Of a stretch of DNA of 32,522 bases, positions 1 to 8,700 are shown one piece after another (positions within the stretch are counted from its first letter, which is position 1; every line of letters begins with the position of its first letter). The position numbers were made by a program, and so were the translations under genes. Origin of the DNA: Candidatus Allofournierella excrementigallinarum (GTDB taxonomy: Bacteria; Bacillota; Clostridia; Oscillospirales; Ruminococcaceae); assembly GCA_019119025.1 (NCBI GenBank), contig DWXV01000064.1, positions 1 through 32,522 on the forward strand. The letters are read 5' to 3'. The notes under the pieces were generated by a model that did not search any database, was not told the DNA's origin, and worked only from the letters and a program-made list of their open reading frames with translations.

Positions 1-75
1 GGAAAACGGACGAAATTGCAAGAAGAATCGCCGTGCATTTCGCTGCTTTTTCCATTTTCTTTTTTGTTTCTATGC

Positions 76-114
76 AAAAAAACTGCTGTGGCTTGATTGC
101 CACAACAGGTTTTT
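76..114 (-). terminator. Terminator downstream of the FMN-binding lipoprotein gene
   Basis: A 10-bp stem with one mismatch (83-92 with 99-108) has a 6-nt loop. Read on the minus strand it ends in seven U (76-82). The plus-strand side also has a five-T tail, so it may work in both directions. Bases 1-75 hold no gene that I can support. Confidence 0.7.
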
Positions 115-124
115 CGACAGTCTG

Positions 125-151
125 AGGCCCCCGCTGAGCGGGGGCCTTTTT
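125..151 (+). terminator. GC-rich hairpin terminator reading rightward
   Basis: A perfect 10-bp stem (125-134 with 138-147) has a 3-nt loop and is followed by T residues on the plus strand. It probably ends a plus-strand transcript that enters from left of the window. It may also help stop the convergent lipoprotein transcript, although the minus side has no U tract. Confidence 0.6.
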
Positions 152-160
152 CCATTCAAA

Positions 161-1858
161 TCAGCCGATGGTGATGTCCACCGCGCTCTTTGATTCCAGA
201 GCCGCCTGGATGGCGCCCAGGATGTTGCCGTGGGAGTCGTTCAGAGACATGGTGGCGCTGGCGGTCACGTCGGCCAGCATGGTCTGTTCATCGGCGGTCA
301 GCGCCTCGTACTTGGCCTTGTCCTCCTCCTTGGAGTCCTCGGTGGGGGCCTTCAGCGGGCGGCCGTTGGCGTCGGAGCAATACTTGGCGAACCACTCGTT
401 CGCCTCGTCCACGGTCATGCCCACGAACAGGGCTTCAAAGGCGTCCGCCTGGTCGGCCCAGGTGCCCACGCCCATCTTGTAGCCGTCGCCCCGCTCCCGC
501 TTGGTCTGCCAGGCGGCAACAGCCTCCAGGAAGCTGTCGTCGTCATAGGTCAGGGTACCGTCCACAACAGCGTCGTGGTCTTCATCGTAGTTGTAGCTCT
601 GGCCGGGGAAGCCCGCGAAGTGGGGCATGCCGTCGCCATCGTAGTTGGGGGTGGCGACCTCCACCTGATCCAGATAGATGCCGGTGATCACGTCGTTCTC
701 GTCAAAGAGGACGGCGGCCACCACATTGTTGAAGGAGTAAACAGGGGTTTCGGTGTCGTCGGAACCGGGTCCCAGACGGCCCATGAAATCCAGGCCCAGG
801 CCAAAGCCGGTGGCGGCCATGGCCTCCAGGGGCTTGCGGTTCTCATAGGCCTTGCGAATGGCGGAGAGGATATCGCCGTGGGAGTCGTTCAGAGACATGG
901 TGGCGCTGGCGGTCACGTCGGCCAGCATCGCCTGCTCGTCGGCGGACAGCGCCTCATACTTGGCCTTGTCCTCCTCTTTGGAGTCCTCGGTGGGGGCCTT
1001 CAGCGGGCGGCCGTTGACGTCGGAGCAGTACTTGGCGAACCACGCCTCCACCTCGTCCACAGTCATGCCCACGAACAGGGCTTCAAAGGCGTCCGCCTGG
1101 TCGGCCCAGGTTCCCACGCCCATCTTGTAGCTGTCGCCCCGCTCCCGCTTGGTCTGCCAGGCGGCGATGGCTTCCAGGTAAGAGTCGTCATCGTATGCCA
1201 GGGTGCCGTCCACAACGGCGTCGTGGTCTTCATCGTAGTTGTAACTCTGGCCGGGGAAGCCCGCAAAGTGGGGCATGCCGTCGCCATCGTAGTTGGGGGT
1301 GGCGACCTCCAGCTGGTCCAGCTTCATGGAAAGGATCTTGCCTTCCTGGTCAAACACCACCGCGGCATAGACTTGGTTGAAAGAATAGACCGGGGTCTCG
1401 GTGTCGTCGGAACCGGGTCCAAGGCGGCCGGTGCTGACCACGCCCAGACCCATGGCAGCCTCGGCGGAGCTGACACTGTCGGCTTCGGAACCGGCGCTTT
1501 CAACGGGATAGGGATAGGCTTCCGGGTCAAGGGCGTTGTTCACCGCGTAGATGGCGCCGTTGCTGCTCCAAGTGGCGCCAGCCACAGCGTCCACGCCTTC
1601 CACGGAACCATTTTCCAGAATGGCGGCGGTGATGGTTTCGATGGCTTTGTCGCCAATGCCAGCGGTCTCGTCGGGGCCTGCGATCTCCAACGCCACGATT
1701 TTTCCGTTCTCATCGGTGGAAACAGTGGCGGTGATGGCGCCGCCGTAGCCGTCGCCGGTGCCGGTGTGCTGGGTGGTTTGCGTCTGTGTTTGGCCGCAAG
1801 CTGAGAAAAGCGTGAGTGACAGCGCTGCCGAAAGGGTGAGTGCGATCAGTTTTTTCAT
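161..1858 (-). CDS. FMN-binding domain lipoprotein with tandem-duplicated C-terminal domains
   Basis: A 565-residue exported lipoprotein. The start is the ATG at 1858, because the in-frame ATG at 1870 lies inside the ribosome binding site (GGAGGAAAAC). Residues 1-20 form a signal peptide ending in the lipobox LFSAC with Cys21 as lipidation site. Residues about 38-115 match an FMN_bind domain with the flavinylation-type motif AGATWS (93-98). The rest is two near-identical 216-residue units, each with GRLGPGSDDTETPVYSFN, an acidic NYDGDGMPHF segment and the end motif ASATMSLNDSHG. That end motif resembles a degenerate [ST]GATxS site, so each unit may be a diverged FMN_bind domain (inference). 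Such lipoproteins usually take part in extracytoplasmic electron transfer. The gene is monocistronic, with terminators downstream. Confidence 0.85.
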   Translation of the reverse strand: MKKLIALTLSAALSLTLFSACGQTQTQTTQHTGTGDGYGGAITATVSTDENGKIVALEIAGPDETAGIGDKAIETITAAILENGSVEGVDAVAGATWSSNGAIYAVNNALDPEAYPYPVESAGSEADSVSSAEAAMGLGVVSTGRLGPGSDDTETPVYSFNQVYAAVVFDQEGKILSMKLDQLEVATPNYDGDGMPHFAGFPGQSYNYDEDHDAVVDGTLAYDDDSYLEAIAAWQTKRERGDSYKMGVGTWADQADAFEALFVGMTVDEVEAWFAKYCSDVNGRPLKAPTEDSKEEDKAKYEALSADEQAMLADVTASATMSLNDSHGDILSAIRKAYENRKPLEAMAATGFGLGLDFMGRLGPGSDDTETPVYSFNNVVAAVLFDENDVITGIYLDQVEVATPNYDGDGMPHFAGFPGQSYNYDEDHDAVVDGTLTYDDDSFLEAVAAWQTKRERGDGYKMGVGTWADQADAFEALFVGMTVDEANEWFAKYCSDANGRPLKAPTEDSKEEDKAKYEALTADEQTMLADVTASATMSLNDSHGNILGAIQAALESKSAVDITIG

Positions 1859-1933
1859 GTTTTCCTCCATTTTCCCCGGCCCTCTCCGGCCGGAGTTTCA
1901 GTTTGCAGTCCGCAGGTGATCCTCCCCGCAGAT

Positions 1934-2006
1934 TGATAATATTTTAACATGTATTAGCGCAATAAAGTGTACTTTTTGTGAATATATTATTAACTTTTTG
2001 TGAATA
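1934..2006 (-). promoter_or_regulatory. Extended -10 promoter with two upstream 14-bp direct repeats
   Basis: On the minus strand an extended -10 (TGTTAAAAT, 1941-1949) has no good -35. The same 14-mer, ACTTTTTGTGAATA on the plus strand, occurs at 1971-1984 and 1993-2006, exactly 22 bp apart. With a start site near 1934 the repeats centre near -43.5 and -65.5, which suits an activator bound to one DNA face. The protein is unknown. Confidence 0.5.
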
Positions 2007-2023
2007 GGTGTCGCATCCCACCG

Positions 2024-2770
2024 TCACCGAAAGCAAAACAGCCACCTTGATCCCGCCAGCACCAGAAGGTGGGCGGGATAGAAGCCGTAGAAGAGCCGGC
2101 GCACCGCCCGCCCGTGGGGTCCCTGCCGCCCCCGGTAGAGCCAGATGAAGGGCAGCGCCAGCACCGCGAAGGCCTGGATGGGGATCACCAGTGTTAGCGA
2201 GCCCGCCGGCGCCGTCAGCGACGCACCGCCCAGCAGCCATCCGTTCAACAGCAGCAGGCACGCCAGCTGGCCCAGCCGCTGCCGCCAGCCGCCGCCCCGG
2301 AAAAAGTAAAACGCCAGCACCGTCCAGACGCCGGGGCCGAAATAGTCCGCCATGAGCGCCGTGCCCGCCAGATAGCCGCCCAGCACCGCCCCGGCGCTCA
2401 ACGCGAAGCGGGCCGCGGGCCGGGGGTCGGCCTTGGCCCATTCCAGCAGCTGCATACAGCCCAGGGCGGCGAGGAAGGTCCAGAGCACGTTCTGGTGGAG
2501 GGGATAAACCGGGCTGCCCGCCGCCAGCAGGTCGAAGGGCACTTCGGAAAGAAGGGCAAAGACCAGCAGCCGCCGGGCATAGCGGGCGCGGCTGCGGGTG
2601 CGGGCAAAGCCCTCCGCCGCCAGAAACGCAAAGACGGGAAAGGCCAGCCGCCCCACGCAGGTCATCCAAAGCCGGTCCGGCATGAAGGCAAGGCAGATGT
2701 GGTCGCACAGCATCTGCCCCATGGCCAGCAGGTGCAGGCCAAAGGAGGTGAGTTCCGGCCGCTTTTTCAT
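2024..2770 (-). CDS. TraX-family integral membrane protein
   Basis: A 248-residue membrane protein with about seven hydrophobic segments. The N-terminal pattern (LTSFGLHLLAMGQMLCDHIC, then RLAFPVFAFLAAEGFARTRS) is typical of the TraX family. TraX of F plasmid acetylates pilin, but chromosomal clostridial members have no proven role. The ATG at 2770 was chosen because GGGGAGGG lies 7 nt upstream; an ATG at 2776 would sit directly on that site. The protein ends with FYGFYPAHLLVLAG, a family-like C-terminal helix. It has its own promoter (2831-2859) and no obvious partner genes. Confidence 0.8.
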   Translation of the reverse strand: MKKRPELTSFGLHLLAMGQMLCDHICLAFMPDRLWMTCVGRLAFPVFAFLAAEGFARTRSRARYARRLLVFALLSEVPFDLLAAGSPVYPLHQNVLWTFLAALGCMQLLEWAKADPRPAARFALSAGAVLGGYLAGTALMADYFGPGVWTVLAFYFFRGGGWRQRLGQLACLLLLNGWLLGGASLTAPAGSLTLVIPIQAFAVLALPFIWLYRGRQGPHGRAVRRLFYGFYPAHLLVLAGSRWLFCFR

Positions 2771-2830
2771 CTTCATCCCTCCCCTTTTTCGCCAGCGCTT
2801 GCCCCGATGGGCGGCGGGCGTTATGATCAG

Positions 2831-2859
2831 AGTATAACACACGTCTTTGAAGCGCAAAA
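2831..2859 (-). promoter_or_regulatory. Sigma-A-like promoter of the TraX gene
   Basis: On the minus strand a TATACT -10 (2831-2836) is preceded at 17 bp by a weak TTTTGC -35 (2854-2859). Confidence 0.5.
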
Positions 2860-3144
2860 GGGAGGCCGCCGTGAAAAGCTGCCGGGCTGGATCAACGGCT
2901 GCATCCGCCGCGGGGCTGGAAGGACGCTGCGCTGCCGGAATTCTGCATGCTGGCATGGGGGATGCTGGCGGGCCTCGCCATGCCGCACCGGGCCGCCGTT
3001 TGGCGAAGCAAATTTGCGCCGGGGTGTTTCTTCCGGCCTGGGCCGCTTTGATGGCGGGCTGTTTTCGCATGACGCTGCCGAAGGGCAGCGCCGATTTGGC
3101 AAAATGACCAGCAAAGCCGCAAAATGCTTGTGCACCCGGCCCTC
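2860..3144. other. Intergenic stretch without a supported gene
   Basis: This lies between divergent promoters. A GTG-start frame at 2871-3107 (78 codons) has GGGAGG upstream, but its predicted protein is low-complexity, basic and unlike any family I know. I do not call it a gene. No RNA or repeat is evident. Confidence 0.4.
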
Positions 3145-3174
3145 TTGACGAAGGCCGGGGACGGCCTTTATATT
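3145..3174 (+). promoter_or_regulatory. Promoter of the TIGR00266 gene
   Basis: TTGACG (3145-3150), an 18-bp spacer and TATATT (3169-3174) lie about 44 bp ahead of the start codon at 3218. AAGGAGG is at 3203-3209. Confidence 0.7.
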
Positions 3175-3217
3175 GATAATGGCACTACACCCAGTAAGAG
3201 ATAAGGAGGAATGAGGG

Positions 3218-3901
3218 ATGCAATACCAGATCGCGGGCGAAACGCTGCCGGTGGTGACCTGCCAGCTGGCCGCGGGTGAAACGATGATCACCGAGCGGGG
3301 CAGCATGAGCTGGATGACCCCCAACATGAAGATGGAGACCACCACGAACGGAGGGCTGGGCAAAGCCTTTGGCCGCCTGCTGGCCGGCGAGGCGCTGTTC
3401 CAGAACCGCTACACCGCCCAGGGCGGGCCGGGCCTCATCGCCTTTGCCTCCAGCTTCCCGGGCAGCATCCGCGCCTTTGAGATCGCCCCCGGCAAGGAAC
3501 TGGTGGTGCAGAAAAGCGGATTCCTGGCCGCGGAAGCGGGCGTGGAGCTCTCGGTCTTTTTCCAGAAAAAGCTGGGCGCCGGCTTTTTCGGCGGCGAGGG
3601 CTTCATCATGCAGAAACTCTCCGGCCAGGGCATCGCCTTTGCCGAATTTGACGGCCATGTGGTGGAATACGAACTGGCCGCCGGCCAGTCGCTGGTGGTG
3701 GACACCGGCTACCTCGCCGCCATGGACGCCACCTGCTCCATGGACATCGTCACCGTTCCCGGCGTGAAAAACGCATTTTTCGGCGGCGAGGGCCTGTTCA
3801 ACACGGTGGTGTCCGGCCCGGGCCACATCTGGCTGCAAACCATGCCCATCAGCAGTGTGGCCGCCGTGCTGCGGCCCTTCTTCCCCTCCGGCAGCAACTG
3901 A
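3218..3901 (+). CDS. TIGR00266 / AIM24-family protein
   Basis: A 227-residue soluble protein of the TIGR00266 (AIM24) family, built from repeated short beta segments. Recognisable parts are the N-terminal GETMITERGSMSWM, the central FASSFPGSIRAFEI and the Gly-rich GFFGGEGFIMQKLSG. NAFFGGEGLFNTVVSGPGHI near residues 185-204 and the closing VWLQTMPIS-like stretch (here IWLQTMPIS) complete the match. The molecular function of bacterial members is not established. The start is fixed by AAGGAGG 8 nt upstream. The gene is monocistronic, with its own promoter and a strong terminator that faces the convergent DUF3737 gene. Confidence 0.88.
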   Translation: MQYQIAGETLPVVTCQLAAGETMITERGSMSWMTPNMKMETTTNGGLGKAFGRLLAGEALFQNRYTAQGGPGLIAFASSFPGSIRAFEIAPGKELVVQKSGFLAAEAGVELSVFFQKKLGAGFFGGEGFIMQKLSGQGIAFAEFDGHVVEYELAAGQSLVVDTGYLAAMDATCSMDIVTVPGVKNAFFGGEGLFNTVVSGPGHIWLQTMPISSVAAVLRPFFPSGSN

Positions 3902-3913
3902 ACCGGCAGCAAA

Positions 3914-3960
3914 AGAGCCGCCGGGCCTCTCTTCTTGGGAGGGGCCCGGCGGCTCTTTTT
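3914..3960 (+). terminator. Bidirectional terminator between convergent genes
   Basis: A long stem (AGAGCCGCCGGGCC pairing with GGCCCGGCGGCTCT) is followed by T residues on the plus strand and preceded by A residues. It can serve both the TIGR00266 gene and the DUF3737 gene. Confidence 0.85.
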
Positions 3961-3968
3961 CCGTGTTT

Positions 3969-4826
3969 TCAGGCGCAGCGTCCGGCAGGGTGGCCGGTGC
4001 AGACCACTTCGCCTTTGGCGGCGGGGTCGTCCCGGATGACTTCTCCCACGGCGGGGGCCTCGATGCGGCCCGCCTTGGGGTTCTTGACACTGTCGATGGG
4101 GGTGGTGACGGTGGCCTGCACCTCACTCTTTTCAAAGGCCAGGTCGGTGTGTTCCATGCGGCAGTTCACCAGCTTCAGGCCCTTGCAGTAGCAAAGGGCC
4201 TGGGTGCCCCGGATAAGGCAGTTCTCAAAGGTGAGGTCCTGGCTGTACCACCCCAGATACTCCCCTTCCACCACGCTGTTTTTCACCACCACGTTGCGGG
4301 CGTGCCAGAAGGCATCCTTGGTGGTCAGGCGGCAGTTTTCCAACACCGCGTCGCGGACGTACTGGAAGGAGTATTTGCCGGTGAAGGTCACATCCCGAAA
4401 GCGCAGGCCGGAAGCGCGCATCATGAAATACTCGCTCTCGGCGGCGCAGTCCTCCATGGTCACCTGTTTGGAGGACCAGCCGAACTCCGGCGAGCGGATG
4501 TCGCAGTGTTTCAGTTCCACATCGCTGCACTCCCGCAGGGCCTTGATGCCGTGGAGGCGGGTGTCCTCCAGGCGGATGCGCCGGGAATACCACAGGGCTG
4601 CCCGGCAGTTCTCGGTAAGCTCGCACCCCTTCACTTCAAGGCCCCGGTCATGCCAGAAGGGGTAGCGCAGGTTCAAAAAGCAGTTTTCGGCGGCGATGCC
4701 GGCGCACTCCTTGAAAGCGCTCTCGCCGTCGGCAGGGCCGTCAAAGCGGCAGTTCACCGCTTTCACATTGCGCACCCCGTAGAGCGCGCGCTCCTGGTCA
4801 AACGTCTGATTCTCAATGATCTTCAT
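3969..4826 (-). CDS. DUF3737 family protein (beta-helix-like)
   Basis: A 285-residue protein of the DUF3737 family. It consists of about eleven imperfect repeats of 20-23 residues, each built on a pattern like LxxxNCRxxx followed by an aromatic-rich turn (YPFWHD, FGWSS, FQYV, AFWHA, LGWYS). This is the signature of a right-handed parallel beta-helix of the pectate-lyase type. No catalytic residues can be assigned. The ATG at 4826 has GGAGAGG 5 nt upstream; the longer frame to 4913 has no such site. The family is often found near LysR regulators, flavodoxins and cupin/CMD proteins (from memory). Here its promoter carries the same box as the LysR-divergent promoter near 28,880. Confidence 0.85.
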   Translation of the reverse strand: MKIIENQTFDQERALYGVRNVKAVNCRFDGPADGESAFKECAGIAAENCFLNLRYPFWHDRGLEVKGCELTENCRAALWYSRRIRLEDTRLHGIKALRECSDVELKHCDIRSPEFGWSSKQVTMEDCAAESEYFMMRASGLRFRDVTFTGKYSFQYVRDAVLENCRLTTKDAFWHARNVVVKNSVVEGEYLGWYSQDLTFENCLIRGTQALCYCKGLKLVNCRMEHTDLAFEKSEVQATVTTPIDSVKNPKAGRIEAPAVGEVIRDDPAAKGEVVCTGHPAGRCA

Positions 4827-4884
4827 GCTTGCCTCTCCGTTTTCACTGAACGCGGCGTTTCCCGCCGCCCTTTTCTTCCTCCTC

Positions 4885-4924
4885 AGTATACGCCCCGTGC
4901 CTGAAAAGCACAAATGCTTATATT
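4885..4924 (-). promoter_or_regulatory. DUF3737 promoter with a LysR-box-like element
   Basis: On the minus strand TTGTGC (-35, 4908-4913), a 17-bp spacer and TATACT (-10, 4885-4890) form a good promoter. The plus-strand 14-mer CAAATGCTTATATT (4911-4924) overlaps the -35. It differs by one base from 28880-28893, where it overlaps the -35 of another minus-strand promoter at the same offset. Confidence 0.75.
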
Positions 4925-4938
4925 TTATGGTCCGTCAT

Positions 4939-4978
4939 AGCTTTTGGGCATAGAACAGGCAGGCTATGCTCCAAAAGC
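4939..4978. repeat. Imperfect inverted repeat, 14-bp arms
   Basis: GCTTTTGGGCATAG pairs with CTATGCTCCAAAAGC with a single bulged base. Neither side has a U tract, so it is not a standard terminator. It lies between the DUF3737 promoter and the glmS terminator. Confidence 0.5.
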
Positions 4979-4980
4979 AG

Positions 4981-5017
4981 AAAACGGCGAGGCGAGCCTT
5001 TTACCGCACGCCCCGCC
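4981..5017 (-). terminator. Terminator of glmS
   Basis: On the minus strand a 9-bp stem with one G-U pair (5009-5017 with 4986-4994) is followed by GTTTT. It lies about 23 nt past the glmS stop codon. Confidence 0.6.
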
Positions 5018-5039
5018 GAAGGGAGGATATGATTTTTGG

Positions 5040-6878
<1,839 letters not shown>

Positions 6879-7041
6879 TGATCATCGCCTCCTGTTATAC
6901 TCTGTTTCCCACGAAAACCGCCTTTCCCGTTGCGGTTTTCACCTCTTTTTCATTTCATGCAGCGTGGGCCATTCCCGTGAGGAAAAGCCTTTTGTGCAAA
7001 AAATACGGATATAAGTATAACAGATTTTTCTCCGATTGCAA
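6879..7041 (-). promoter_or_regulatory. glmS promoter and structured 5' leader
   Basis: On the minus strand TTGCAA (7036-7041), a 16-bp spacer and TATACT (7014-7019) predict a start near 7007 and a leader of about 128 nt. In the leader, a perfect 9-bp hairpin (6940-6932 with 6921-6913) is extended by CCCACG (6968-6963) pairing with CGTGGG (6913-6908). I could not find the glmS ribozyme core. A TATAAC near 6896 could be a second -10, but it has no convincing -35. Confidence 0.6.
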
Positions 7042-7282
7042 TCCCTGTTTTCAGCCGGGCAGCCCGCCAAGCCCCTGGCAGCGCCGCTGCGCGGGGAAAA
7101 AATTTATTTTTCCTGAGGGCCCTGGAGCAGTTTTTGCAGGCAAGGCCCATGCCCAGCGCCGGTATGCTGGCGCTGGGTGGCAGATGCAGCTGCAGAGGGC
7201 GCTGGCGAAGGCGGCCGCGCCTCTGCCTTGGCCAAAAGCGCCGTCTTCTTTACGCTGGCGGCTCGGGTCAAAAAACTTTCTC
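7042..7282. other. Intergenic stretch, GC-rich hairpins, no gene seen
   Basis: It separates the glmS promoter from the promoter at 7283. It holds a perfect 9-bp inverted repeat (7152-7160 with 7169-7177) without a U tract, an A/T-rich patch at 7096-7113 and further pairing around 7193-7226. No reading frame looks coding on either strand. Confidence 0.5.
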
Positions 7283-7311
7283 TTGACAATCCCCCGGCCC
7301 GATGGTATGGT
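7283..7311 (+). promoter_or_regulatory. Strong promoter ahead of the structured RNA
   Basis: A consensus TTGACA (7283-7288), an exact 17-bp spacer and TATGGT (7306-7311) give a predicted start near 7318. No reading frame with a ribosome binding site follows until cysK at 7640. Confidence 0.75.
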
Positions 7312-7317
7312 ATCTGC

Positions 7318-7576
7318 AAGGTGATTTTTATGGATCTTGTCTATCTTGTCTCTGTGAAAGAGAACATCTGTTGTTGCCGCTGTTGAGGGACGGCTGCTTT
7401 TTCGCGTCGGGCCAGTGAGGCCTTTGAGGGCGCGGCGGGCAGACGGCCCTGCTGGTGCTGTCTGCCGCCCCCTTCAACCGCGGTCCCGACGAAAAGCAGG
7501 GCAAAGCCCCGGGCTTTGCGCTTTTGTTGGCAGGACCCTTTTGCAAGGCTGTGTGCGCAGGCACACAGCCTTTTTT
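7318..7576 (+). ncRNA. Candidate structured non-coding RNA, or long leader of cysK
   Basis: About 260 nt run from a strong promoter to a terminator without a supported CDS. The centre (7394-7499) folds as one long interrupted hairpin. CTGCTTTT (7394-7401) pairs with 7492-7499, and CGTCGGG (7405-7411) with 7485-7491. After an asymmetric bubble, TTGAGGG (7424-7430) pairs with 7470-7477, and GGCAGAC (7438-7444) with 7460-7466. A second hairpin (7501-7519) with a short T tail and a strong terminator follow. One long rod with a central bubble recalls 6S RNA, but I see no sequence proof. It could instead be a cis-regulatory leader for cysK. T-box, SAM, tmRNA and RNase P signatures were looked for and not seen. 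Confidence 0.5.
7545..7576 (+). terminator. Strong terminator ending the structured RNA
   Basis: A perfect 11-bp stem (AAGGCTGTGTG with its complement, 7545-7555 and 7562-7572) has a 6-nt loop and six T residues. It lies 64 nt before the cysK start, so unread-through transcripts would exclude cysK. Confidence 0.85.
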
Positions 7577-7639
7577 GTTTGCCTGCCGCCTTCTTCCACG
7601 GGATATACCACACACAGAACATGCAAAAGGAGAACCAAC

Positions 7640-8659
7640 ATGAGATCTTACGAGACCCTTTCCGGCAACACCCCGCTCATCCGCATCGACTACCGGCTGG
7701 ACGGCCGCCCCGGCGCGGTGTATGCCAAGCTGGAAAGCTTCAATCTCTCCGGCAGCATCAAGGACCGGGTGGCCGCCCGCATCGTGGCCCGCGCCGAGGA
7801 GACCGGCGCGCTCGTGCCCGGCCAGCCCATCGTGGAGGTGACCAGCGGCAACACCGGCATCGCCTTCGCCGCCCTGGGGGCGCTCACCGGCCACCCGGTG
7901 CACATCTTCATGCCCGAGCGCATGAGCCGGGAGCGCCAGCAGCTGCTGAAGATGTACGGCGCGCAGCTGCATCTGGTGAGCGATGCCGACGGCGGCTTTG
8001 AGGGGGCGCTGGCCCAGGCGCGGCGGGCCGCCGGGGAGCTGGGCGCCTTTCAGCCCCTGCAGTTCGACAGCGAAGAGAACGTGCTGGCCCACTACCACAC
8101 CACCGGTGCGGAACTGCTGGCCGCCCTGCCCGGCGTGAGGGCCTTTGCGGCGGGGGTGGGCACCGGCGGCACCCTGATGGGGGCGGCCCGCCGCCTGAAA
8201 CCCCGGGGCGCTTTCATCGCCGCACTGGAGCCGGACGCCGCGCCCCTTCTGAGCGGCGGCGCCGTCACCGGCCCCCACAAAATCGAGGGCATCGGCGACG
8301 ACTTCATCCCCTCCATCGTGGACCGCCGCCTCATCGACACGGTGCTGCCGGTAAACGATGACGACGCGGTGCTCATGGCCGCGCGCCTTGCAAAGGAGCT
8401 GGGCCTGGGGGTGGGCATCTCCTCGGGGGCAAACCTGCTTGGCGCCATCGAGCTCACCCGCCGGGGCCTGGGGCCCGCCGCCACCGTTTTTGCCGACGAC
8501 AACAAAAAATACCTCACAACGGCGCTGGCCGCCCCCGCCCCGGCCCGGGAGGGCTTCCTCTCGCCCCGGGTGGAACTGCTGGGCTGGAGCCGGGCGGACG
8601 CGCCTCGGGGAGGGCGTGGAGCGGATGCGGCGCGCCTTGCGCCGCCCTGCGTTGTGTGA
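7640..8659 (+). CDS. cysK: Cysteine synthase (O-acetylserine sulfhydrylase)
   Basis: A 339-residue PLP enzyme that makes cysteine from O-acetylserine and sulfide. Key motifs are NTPLIRI at residues 11-17, the PLP lysine in LSGSIKDRVA, and the substrate loop TSGNTGIAFAALG. The phosphate-binding GVGTGGTLMGAA, PHKIEGIGDDFIP and SSGANLLGA complete the set. AAAGGAG lies 8 nt before the ATG. The family usually ends soon after KKYLTT. Here about 40 further residues follow, ending Arg/Ala/Pro-rich, so the natural stop may have been lost. The gene is preceded by a terminator-ended structured RNA, suggesting transcript-level control or a separate weak promoter near 7580-7610. A sortase frame follows after about 40 nt. 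Confidence 0.92.
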   Translation: MRSYETLSGNTPLIRIDYRLDGRPGAVYAKLESFNLSGSIKDRVAARIVARAEETGALVPGQPIVEVTSGNTGIAFAALGALTGHPVHIFMPERMSRERQQLLKMYGAQLHLVSDADGGFEGALAQARRAAGELGAFQPLQFDSEENVLAHYHTTGAELLAALPGVRAFAAGVGTGGTLMGAARRLKPRGAFIAALEPDAAPLLSGGAVTGPHKIEGIGDDFIPSIVDRRLIDTVLPVNDDDAVLMAARLAKELGLGVGISSGANLLGAIELTRRGLGPAATVFADDNKKYLTTALAAPAPAREGFLSPRVELLGWSRADAPRGGRGADAARLAPPCVV

Positions 8660-8700
8660 TACACTTTTTGCAGCATTGCACCGCAGAGGAGGGATGGCCC

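Noticed and set aside
230-1804. A 524-codon plus-strand frame opposite the lipoprotein gene, and similar long frames at 4944-6881, 12288-13445, 13472-15163 and 18023-19825
   Set aside because: They mirror real genes, give His/Gly/Ala/Arg-rich proteins without family motifs, and lack ribosome binding sites. They come from high GC.
2871-3107. A GTG-start 78-codon plus-strand frame with GGGAGG
   Set aside because: The predicted protein is of low complexity and no promoter precedes it; the ribosome-like site is probably chance.
2827-3363. A 178-codon minus-strand frame spanning the TIGR00266 promoter and start
   Set aside because: It runs across a good promoter and into the antisense of a well-supported gene, with no family match.
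4908-4924. A separate regulator gene next to DUF3737
   Set aside because: Neither neighbour (TIGR00266, glmS) is a regulator. The box similarity points instead to the LysR gene 24 kb away.
7152-7177. Perfect 9-bp inverted repeat as a terminator
   Set aside because: No T tract follows on either strand.
7476-7490. AACCGCGGTCCC inside the structured RNA, similar to a T-box
   Set aside because: The obligatory TGGNACCGCG core is absent and the position in the fold is wrong, so a cysteine T-box is not supported.
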